8,758 nt of DNA, taken from positions 1 to 8,758 of the forward strand of contig CALECF010000134.1 in the NCBI GenBank assembly GCA_937948705.1, read 5' to 3'. Numbering within the stretch: the stretch's first letter is position 1; every line of letters begins with the position of its first letter. This DNA is from an uncultured Anaerosolibacter sp. (lineage in GTDB: Bacteria; Bacillota_A; Clostridia; Peptostreptococcales; Thermotaleaceae). Positions 1-4,618 of the stretch are shown here, one piece after another. Below the pieces are notes generated by a model. It saw only the letters and a list, made by a program, of their open reading frames with translations. It searched no databases and had not been told where the DNA came from. The position numbers were made by a program, and so were the translations under genes.

Positions 1-1
1 G

Positions 2-490
2 GCTACAGCTATTTGCAACAAAGAGGATGATGTGATTTTTAACGGCAATCCCGCCTATGATTATGAAGGTTTAACAACTGTAAAGGGCAGACAAATCATT
101 AAAATGGGAGATTGGGCTGAGGGAGAAAATCCATTAAGTGATGTGGCTGCGGGTATGGAAGCATTGGTACGAAAAGGCTTCTATGGACCTTATGTGTTAG
201 TGGTAAGTCCGGATCTTTATTTAAAGATGCATCGGATTCAGCCAGGAACGGGTGTCATGGAAATTACTAGAGTAAAAGAACTGGTAGGGGGAAAGGTTTA
301 TCAAACTCCCGTGTTAGGAAATAATAAGGCGGTATTGATCTCTAGGGGATCTCAAAATATGGATATCGTCATTGGACAGGATCTTGTCACCGCTTATGTG
401 GGACCGGAACAATTAAACCATAGTTTAAGAATCCTTGAAACCTTGTTACTTCGGGTGAAAAGACCAGAAGCTGTAGTTACATTTGAATAA
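2..490 (+). CDS. Encapsulin shell protein, family 1 (5' partial)
   Basis: This is the C-terminal ~162 residues of an encapsulin, a phage HK97-fold protein that self-assembles into a protein nanocompartment in the cytoplasm. The frame is open from the window edge, so the start and N-terminal region lie upstream. Family marks, compared with remembered Thermotoga maritima encapsulin, are the GPYVLVVSPDLY segment (T. maritima GPYTLVINTDRW), the GGKVYQTPVL segment, the IGQDLVTAYVGPE segment (LILGQDLSIGYEDRE) and the end LLLRVKRPEAVVTFE (TFQVVNPEALILLK). The usual length is about 265-280 aa, so a little over half is present. A strong terminator starts 8 nt after the stop, so this is the last gene of its operon. 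Cargo (commonly a ferritin-like protein or a DyP peroxidase) cannot be judged because the upstream side is missing. The family call is secure. Confidence 0.93.
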   Translation, partial: ATAICNKEDDVIFNGNPAYDYEGLTTVKGRQIIKMGDWAEGENPLSDVAAGMEALVRKGFYGPYVLVVSPDLYLKMHRIQPGTGVMEITRVKELVGGKVYQTPVLGNNKAVLISRGSQNMDIVIGQDLVTAYVGPEQLNHSLRILETLLLRVKRPEAVVTFE

Positions 491-497
491 TAGATTT

Positions 498-530
498 GAG
501 GGGCTTCGAAGAAGCCCCTCTCTTGTTTTT
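498..530 (+). terminator. Rho-independent terminator of the encapsulin operon
   Basis: A perfect 10-bp GC-rich stem (GAGGGGCTTC at 498-507 with GAAGCCCCTC at 511-520) closes a 3-nt loop and is followed by the T-rich stretch TCTTGTTTTT. The T-run reaches the stop codon of the convergent DUF378 gene, so the two convergent units share this short gap. The opposite strand has no clear T-run after the stem, so it looks one-directional. Confidence 0.9.
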
Positions 531-726
531 ATCGAACTCTTTCTCTTTCTCTAAACAAGAAGCTGATGGCATAAGCACCGGCAAGACCGACCAAGGAATA
601 TACTACTCTACTTAGAAGAGCTCCTTGCCCGCCGAACAATGCCGCAACTAGATCAAATCGGAACAACCCAATTAATCCCCAGTTCAACGCTCCGATGATA
701 ACTAATAAAAGAGCTAATCGATCCAT
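529..726 (-). CDS. DUF378 family small membrane protein (YuzA-like)
   Basis: A 65-aa hydrophobic protein of the DUF378 family, whose function is not known. It has two predicted membrane segments, about residues 3-22 (holding the family's typical IGALNWGLIGLF motif) and about 39-58, joined by a short glycine-rich turn. It ends in a charged tail (RERERVR) that is likely cytoplasmic. Length and motif fit the family (Bacillus subtilis YuzA is of this type). The ATG start is supported by an AAGGAG Shine-Dalgarno site 8 nt upstream (735-740 on the complementary strand). It is convergent with the encapsulin gene and looks monocistronic. I could not pick out a convincing promoter. It is probably an inner-membrane protein; no role is assigned. 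Confidence 0.9.
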   Translation of the reverse strand: MDRLALLLVIIGALNWGLIGLFRFDLVAALFGGQGALLSRVVYSLVGLAGAYAISFLFRERERVR

Positions 727-938
727 AATTCCAACTCCTTTTTACTGTTGATGATGTTTCCTTAATTATTATTCCAAGCTTTGTAAGAAACATACGACCA
801 CATAAGAAATATCCTAAAAAAAAGAAAAAAAAGATGAATTTAGATGTTCAAAATACACGATTTTAATTCTTTTAAGCCAGTACGTATAAGCATTACAGTC
901 ATTGGAAACAAATATAAAGAAAATAAAAATTACCATGA
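727..938. other. Intergenic region between DUF378 gene and tRNA promoter
   Basis: About 210 bp of very AT-rich sequence, including an A/G run near 816-834. It must hold the leftward promoter of the DUF378 gene, but no clear -35/-10 pair is visible. I see no coding region, RNA gene or long repeat in it. Confidence 0.5.
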
Positions 939-967
939 TTGACAGATGAAGGAAATGGATTTATAAT
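939..967 (+). promoter_or_regulatory. Consensus sigma-A promoter of tRNA-Gly
   Basis: TTGACA (939-944), a 17-nt spacer and TATAAT (962-967) make a perfect match to the housekeeping promoter consensus. The -10 box ends 13 nt before the first tRNA base, so transcription should start a few nucleotides before the mature 5' end. Confidence 0.9.
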
Positions 968-980
968 AATAATAATCATT

Positions 981-1054
981 GCGGGCATAGCTTAATGGCA
1001 AAGTCCCGGCTTCCCAAGCCGGTTATGCGGGTTCGATTCCCGTTGCCCGCTCCA
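981..1054 (+). tRNA. tRNA-Gly (anticodon CCC)
   Basis: The cloverleaf folds fully. Acceptor stem: GCGGGCA (981-987) with TGCCCGC (1044-1050). D arm: GCTT with AAGT (one G-U pair). Anticodon stem: CCGGC (1006-1010) with GCCGG (1018-1022), closing loop TTCCCAA with anticodon CCC at 1013-1015. Variable loop: 4 nt. T arm: GCGGG-TTCGATT-CCCGT. Discriminator base T1051 is followed by an encoded CCA (1052-1054). Anticodon CCC reads GGG glycine codons. The gene stands alone with its own promoter and terminator. Confidence 0.97.
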
Positions 1055-1091
1055 AAATATGAAGAAATAACACTTTAAGTGATTGTAAAGC

Positions 1092-1131
1092 AAAGCATAA
1101 GTTTGCCGTCTAGGAAAACTTATGCTTTTTT
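1092..1131 (+). terminator. Rho-independent terminator after tRNA-Gly
   Basis: A 13-bp inverted repeat (AAAGCATAAGTTT at 1092-1104, AAACTTATGCTTT at 1116-1128) with an 11-nt loop, ending in a T-run that continues to 1131. It lies about 40 nt after the tRNA 3' end. The right arm is followed by a degenerate second copy of itself (about 1134-1154). Confidence 0.85.
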
Positions 1132-1179
1132 ATTAGGAAAACCTATGTTTTTGAATAATCGGATACGTTATTGACGCAT

Positions 1180-1220
1180 AAAAAAAGCCCTACAATTGAT
1201 GTATGGACTTACTGTAGGGC
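1180..1220 (-). terminator. Rho-independent terminator of the GlpP-family gene
   Basis: Read on the minus strand, GCCCTACA (complement of 1213-1220) pairs with TGTAGGGC (complement of 1187-1194) around an 18-nt loop, then a run of U follows (A-run at 1180-1186 on the plus strand). It starts about 20 nt after the stop codon of the leftward regulator gene. Confidence 0.85.
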
Positions 1221-1240
1221 GCATTAAATCTATCTTCAGA

Positions 1241-1807
1241 TTACAATAACCAAACATCGGAATTGGTAGACGAAATTGCAGTTGCACCGGATTTTAAAGC
1301 TGCGACCACATCTTCTTTTTCACAAACCAATCCGCCAGCAATCAGAGGTACATTAACCTTTTTCATTACCCAGCCGATTACTTTTGGCATGCATCCTGGT
1401 AAAATTTCAATACAATCAGGATTTGAAGCAGCAATTTGCTTATCAATGTTATGAAAGGTCATAGAATCTATTAAGAAGAATCTATGTATTGTATAAAACC
1501 CGTGCGATCTTGCTGCTTTAATCATTGAAGCTTTGGTACTGATAATACCATCTGCATGGGTATGCTTTTTTAAAAAACTAACAACGACTTCGCTATGGGA
1601 GGAGCCGTCTAGTAAATCTACATGAATAAATGCTAATTTCCCATGTTCCTTAATCTTCTGTACGATCTCACCAATATTTAAAATATTACCATATAGGATA
1701 AAAACAACATTACAATCGGATTGGATGGCTTTTTCTAAGCCTTTATTATCTTTAATTCCTGCAATAATTGGGTTCTCTTCAACAGCATTTAAAAACCTAT
1801 TGCTCAT
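1241..1807 (-). CDS. ygcP: GlpP-family RNA-binding antiterminator (YgcP-like)
   Basis: A predicted 188-aa cytoplasmic member of the glycerol-3-phosphate-responsive antiterminator family (G3P_antiterm, TIM-barrel-like). Family blocks seen: HVDLLDG (62-68), DGIISTK (86-92), HRFFLIDS (108-115), IEILPG (133-138), PLIAGGLV (154-161) and the phosphate-loop-like GATAISSTN near the end. B. subtilis GlpP, with glycerol-3-phosphate bound, acts on leader mRNA to prevent termination. Here two leader RNAs with a terminator lie directly in front of the neighbouring operons, so this protein most likely controls them. It resembles E. coli YgcP, which sits in an equivalent cluster, so the ligand may be another phosphorylated compound. 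Start: I chose the ATG at 1805-1807 because the AGGTGAT site lies 4-5 nt before it; the GTG at 1816 and ATG at 1813 overlap or crowd that site. It has its own terminator downstream. Confidence 0.9.
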   Translation of the reverse strand: MSNRFLNAVEENPIIAGIKDNKGLEKAIQSDCNVVFILYGNILNIGEIVQKIKEHGKLAFIHVDLLDGSSHSEVVVSFLKKHTHADGIISTKASMIKAARSHGFYTIHRFFLIDSMTFHNIDKQIAASNPDCIEILPGCMPKVIGWVMKKVNVPLIAGGLVCEKEDVVAALKSGATAISSTNSDVWLL

Positions 1808-1825
1808 ATCCATCACCTTTTATCC

Positions 1826-1856
1826 ATTCTAAAGATTTTTTAATATTCTAAAGATT
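1826..1856. repeat. 12-bp direct repeat in the regulator's 5' UTR
   Basis: ATTCTAAAGATT occurs at 1826-1837 and again at 1845-1856, a 19-bp period. It lies between the likely -10 box and the ribosome binding site of the leftward regulator gene, so it would be in its 5' UTR. It may be a protein site or chance in AT-rich DNA. Confidence 0.5.
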
Positions 1857-1870
1857 CTTTGATGTACTTA

Positions 1871-1899
1871 ATTATACAATAGAAAATTAAAGAATAAAA
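1871..1899 (-). promoter_or_regulatory. Possible promoter of the GlpP-family gene
   Basis: On the minus strand a perfect TATAAT (complement of 1871-1876) lies about 64 nt before the chosen ATG, with a weak -35 (TTTTAT, complement of 1894-1899) at 17-nt spacing. The -10 is convincing, the -35 is not. No copy of the terminator leader found in front of the other two operons is present here. Confidence 0.5.
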
Positions 1900-1997
1900 G
1901 TTATTTGTCTAGTAACAATGATTAAGAGATCCTTGTTTTCATGATGGAGAGCATAATTTGTCTAAATATTTTAATTATGTTGAATAGTCTAAACCTA

Positions 1998-2026
1998 TTG
2001 ACAACTATTTAAAAATTTTGTATATT
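1998..2026 (+). promoter_or_regulatory. Sigma-A promoter of the dehydrogenase-kinase operon
   Basis: TTGACA (1998-2003), 17-nt spacer, TATATT (2021-2026). The predicted start is near A2033, which is the first base of the leader's 5' hairpin. The promoter lies in the 347-bp divergent gap between the regulator gene and the dehydrogenase gene. I saw no cre-like site beside it. Confidence 0.88.
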
Positions 2027-2032
2027 TAAGAT

Positions 2033-2093
2033 AGTTACTAGAGTTGAGAGAAAAGTAACTTCCGTGTGGAAGTGCGCTTTTCTCTCTTTTTTT
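2033..2093 (+). promoter_or_regulatory. Antitermination leader RNA, copy 1 (GlpP-type target)
   Basis: Two mutually exclusive folds are visible. Fold A (antiterminator): AGTTACT (2033-2039) pairs with AGTAACT (2054-2060) around a 14-nt purine-rich loop. Fold B (terminator): GAGAGAAAAG (2046-2055) pairs with CTTTTCTCTC (2077-2086), enclosing a second stem ACTTCC (2058-2063) with GGAAGT (2068-2073) and loop GTGT; T2087-2093 follow. The right arm of fold A overlaps both left arms of fold B, so only one can form. The first 42 nt (from 2032) are identical to the leader of the second operon at 4472. GlpP-family proteins are known to act on such leader terminators; that the regulator encoded at 1241-1807 acts here is inference. 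Confidence 0.85.
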
Positions 2094-2108
2094 ATATACT
2101 TTGATGTG

Positions 2109-2141
2109 AAAAAGCCCTTTTAAACCATATTTCTAAAGGGC
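2109..2141 (-). terminator. Hairpin in 5' UTR, terminator-like on the minus strand
   Basis: GCCCTTT (2114-2120) pairs with AAAGGGC (2135-2141) around a 14-nt loop. On the plus strand it is not followed by a U-run; it sits 8 nt before the Shine-Dalgarno site of the dehydrogenase gene. On the minus strand it is followed by five U (A2109-2113). It may stop antisense transcription or be a 5' stabilising stem of the processed mRNA. No leftward gene needing a terminator is seen. Confidence 0.4.
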
Positions 2142-2163
2142 CATAAAAAGGGGAGGATTAACA

Positions 2164-2940
2164 ATGAACATTACAGATTTTTCAATGGATTTTTTTTCGC
2201 TGAAAGGTAAGAATGCCATTGTAACAGGGGGTAATACAGGATTAGGTAGAGCATTTGCTTTAGCTTTAGCGAAAGGTGGCGCCAATGTATTTATTCCAAG
2301 CATTATGGAAGACGATGGAACCACAAAGGAATTAATAGAAAATGAAGACGTAAAAATGGAATTCATGAAAATAGACATTACAGCAGAAGGTGCCCCAGGA
2401 AAAATAATTAACGGTTGTGTTGAAGCGTTTGGTTCCGTTGACATTTTGGTGAATAGTGCCGGCATATGCAATATTGCAGAGGTGTTAGAGTTTGGAAGAA
2501 AAGAATGGGATCCGATGATTAGTATTAATCTAACAGCAGCATTTGAATTAAGTTATGAAGCAGCAAAAAAAATGATTCCACAAAAAAGTGGTAAAATCAT
2601 TAATATATGTTCAATGTTTTCATTTTTAGGTGGTCAATGGTCCCCAGCCTATTCCGCTACAAAACACGGATTAGCAGGATTTACAAAAGCTTATTGCGAT
2701 GAGCTTGCACAATACAATGTTCAAGTAAACGGCATTGCACCAGGATATTATGCAACTGAAATCACAAAAAAGACGAGAAGCAATCCTGAAACAAATAAAA
2801 AAGTATTGGATCATATCCCAGCAAATCGATGGGGAGAGACATTGGATTTAATGGGCACCGTTGTTTTCTTATCGAGCAAAGCATCTGATTATGTGAATGG
2901 TCACATCATGACCGTGGATGGAGGATATTTGGTTCGCTAG
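2164..2940 (+). CDS. ygcW: Short-chain dehydrogenase/reductase, KduD/YgcW-like
   Basis: A 258-aa classical SDR, a cytoplasmic NAD(P)-dependent alcohol dehydrogenase. Seen: cofactor motif TGGNTGLG (T21-G28), NSAG (97-100, normally NNAG), catalytic N122, S150, Y163 and K167 in YSATK, then the substrate-side PGYYATE segment and the C-terminal VDGGYLVR. It resembles 2-deoxy-D-gluconate 3-dehydrogenase KduD and even more E. coli YgcW, which shares the unusual FSMDFFSLKGK start and the GGQWSPAYSATKH segment as I recall them. The residue after the second strand (FIPS) does not settle NAD versus NADP. ATG is supported by GGGGAGG 7 nt upstream. First gene of operon 1, behind the leader RNA; a kinase follows after 53 nt. 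It probably oxidises or reduces a hydroxyl of the pathway's polyol or sugar acid; the substrate is unknown. Confidence 0.92.
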   Translation: MNITDFSMDFFSLKGKNAIVTGGNTGLGRAFALALAKGGANVFIPSIMEDDGTTKELIENEDVKMEFMKIDITAEGAPGKIINGCVEAFGSVDILVNSAGICNIAEVLEFGRKEWDPMISINLTAAFELSYEAAKKMIPQKSGKIINICSMFSFLGGQWSPAYSATKHGLAGFTKAYCDELAQYNVQVNGIAPGYYATEITKKTRSNPETNKKVLDHIPANRWGETLDLMGTVVFLSSKASDYVNGHIMTVDGGYLVR

Positions 2941-2993
2941 GAAAAGGTTTTATACGGGTAAGATGACGATTCTAAAATATAAAAGGTGAAGTG

Positions 2994-4433
2994 ATGGAAA
3001 TGAAAAAAAAATATATTATTGGCGTGGATGGAGGTTCTCAAAGCTCAAAGGTTGTAATCTATGATCTCGAAGGAAATATTGTTTGTGAAGGCAATGAAGA
3101 TTTGAAACCAATGTGTTTGCCTAAGCCAGGTGTTGTAGAGCATCCTGATGATGATTTGTGGGATTCCATTGTAATTGCATGTAAAAAAGCGATGGCTTGC
3201 TTTCCCGGAGATAAGAAGGATATTATTGGATTAGGATTATGCACGATCCGGTATTGTAGAGTTTTATTAAAAGAAGACGGTACCCTAGCATCACCGGCGA
3301 TGAGCTGGATGGATAGGAGAGTATCTAGGCCCTATGAACGTGAAAATCCTATGGTAAAGTACGTTACAACAACTACAGGGTATATTACCCACAGATTTAC
3401 TGGAGCATTTAAAGATACAGCAGGGAATTTACAAGGACAATGGCCTATGGATACGGACACCTGGCAATGGAGTGAAGATCCAGAAGTAATGAAGCATTTT
3501 AATATTCCAAAAGAAATGCTATTTGAACTACATATGCCAGGAACGATCGTAGGTCATGTGACAGAGAAGGCAGCTAGAGCCACAGGTATACCTATGGGTA
3601 TTCCCGTCGTTGCGACTTCTAATGACAAAGCAGTTGAGGCCTTGGGTGCTGGATCAATATCTGAAAAAACGGCTCTTGTTTCCTTAGGAACCTATATTGC
3701 AGCCATGGTACCCGGTCATGAAAACCTAAAAGGAAGCAATCATTTTTGGACCAATTTCGCTTCAATTCCTAACGAATATTTATATGAAAGCTTTGGCATT
3801 CGTAGAGGGATGTGGACAGTAAGCTGGTTTAAAAATCTTTTAGGGGAGGACATTGTTTTAAAAGCTGAAGCTCTAGGAATTTCTCCAGAGGAGTATTTAA
3901 ACAGGGAAGCGCAAGAGGTTCCTGCTGGATCCGATGGTTTGATGACGGTTTTAGATTGGTTAGCCCCTACAGACGAACCCTTTAAAAAAGGTATCATGAT
4001 AGGGTTTGATGGTCGCCATACGAGAGCCCATATGTATCGTTCCATTTTAGAGGCAATCGCATTGACCATGAAAAGTAAAGTGGATGCTATGTGTAGTGAG
4101 TTAAATATTGTCTTAGAGAATATCATTATCTCTGGTGGTGGATCCAATAGTGGGCTATTTATGCAAATATTTGCGGATGTGTTTGGACTACCTGCCTATA
4201 GAAATGTGATTAGTGGCTCTGCAAGTTTAGGTTCAGCCATATGCGTAGCGGTTGCTACAGGCATCTATGATGATTTTGAAAAGGCCAGCCAAGTGATGGT
4301 AAGGGTTAGAGATACATTTCAAGCGAATAGCGAAAATACTGAGCTGTACAAGAGAATGAATGACGAAGTGTATAAAAATATTACGACCTATACGGATGAA
4401 ATATTAAAAAGATCCTATCCAATATTCAAATAA
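2994..4433 (+). CDS. ygcE: FGGY-family carbohydrate kinase, YgcE-like
   Basis: A 479-aa cytoplasmic kinase with the full FGGY length and both actin-like ATPase lobes. Seen: N-terminal phosphate loop GVDGGSQSSK (from G10), the HPDDDLW segment, MSWMDRR with D107 as the likely catalytic base (glycerol and xylulose kinases have an equivalent WxDxR), THRFTG, VSLGTYIA, and the C-terminal nucleotide loop SGGGSNS (380-386) followed by QIFADVFGLPAYRN. General annotation would be xylulokinase-like, but the protein matches E. coli YgcE most closely from memory, whose substrate is not known to me. ATG 2994 is chosen because AAAAGGTGA lies just upstream; GTG 2991 is too close to that site and ATG 3000 rather far. 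Second gene of operon 1. Its product is the best candidate for the ligand of the GlpP-like regulator. The stop is 4 nt before the next promoter, with no terminator between. Confidence 0.9.
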   Translation: MEMKKKYIIGVDGGSQSSKVVIYDLEGNIVCEGNEDLKPMCLPKPGVVEHPDDDLWDSIVIACKKAMACFPGDKKDIIGLGLCTIRYCRVLLKEDGTLASPAMSWMDRRVSRPYERENPMVKYVTTTTGYITHRFTGAFKDTAGNLQGQWPMDTDTWQWSEDPEVMKHFNIPKEMLFELHMPGTIVGHVTEKAARATGIPMGIPVVATSNDKAVEALGAGSISEKTALVSLGTYIAAMVPGHENLKGSNHFWTNFASIPNEYLYESFGIRRGMWTVSWFKNLLGEDIVLKAEALGISPEEYLNREAQEVPAGSDGLMTVLDWLAPTDEPFKKGIMIGFDGRHTRAHMYRSILEAIALTMKSKVDAMCSELNIVLENIIISGGGSNSGLFMQIFADVFGLPAYRNVISGSASLGSAICVAVATGIYDDFEKASQVMVRVRDTFQANSENTELYKRMNDEVYKNITTYTDEILKRSYPIFK

Positions 4434-4437
4434 CCAA

Positions 4438-4466
4438 TTGATATTTATCTAAATATTCTGTATAAT
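4438..4466 (+). promoter_or_regulatory. Sigma-A promoter of the flavoprotein operon
   Basis: TTGATA (4438-4443), 17-nt spacer, TATAAT (4461-4466). The distance from the -10 box to the conserved leader (5 nt to TAGTTACT) is the same as in operon 1, so both transcripts should begin at the same point of the element, near A4473. Confidence 0.9.
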
Positions 4467-4472
4467 AAATGT

Positions 4473-4532
4473 AGTTACTAGAGTTGAGAGAAAAGTAACT
4501 TCCGTGTGGAAGTCTGCTTTTCTTTTTTTTTT
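4473..4532 (+). promoter_or_regulatory. Antitermination leader RNA, copy 2 (GlpP-type target)
   Basis: Same switch as copy 1. Fold A: AGTTACT (4473-4479) with AGTAACT (4494-4500). Fold B: GAGAGAAAAG (4486-4495) with CTTTTCTTTT (4517-4526), inner stem ACTTCC (4498-4503) with GGAAGT (4508-4513), loop GTGT; an unbroken T-run spans 4523-4532. Two C-to-T changes relative to copy 1 turn two G-C pairs into G-U pairs, so the stem is kept while the T-run grows. Differences otherwise fall in the internal loop (GC versus CT). Because it starts right after the kinase gene with no other terminator, it can also act on transcripts coming from operon 1. Confidence 0.85.
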
Positions 4533-4618
4533 ATATACATTATTATATTCAACGAACTCTTAAACTAATAATTTCGTGATAAACAAATAAACAATAGGGA
4601 AAGTGAGGCGCTAAGACG

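Noticed and set aside
1908..1916. On the minus strand GTTACTAGA matches the start of the two leader elements, suggesting a third target in front of the regulator gene.
   Set aside because: Only 9 nt match, the pairing arm and terminator are absent, and it lies upstream of the likely -10 box, so it would not be in the transcript.
2033..2093. T-box or metabolite riboswitch as the explanation for the leader.
   Set aside because: The element is only about 60 nt, has no T-box AGGGTGG-type core or aptamer-like domain, and a GlpP-family protein next door explains it better.
2133..2471. Leftward reading frame overlapping the dehydrogenase gene.
   Set aside because: It is antisense to a clear SDR, has no recognisable domain, and is low-complexity in the way expected of an opposite-strand shadow.
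3740..4147. Leftward reading frame of 135 codons inside the kinase gene.
   Set aside because: Antisense to conserved FGGY motifs, with no family resemblance or supporting context.
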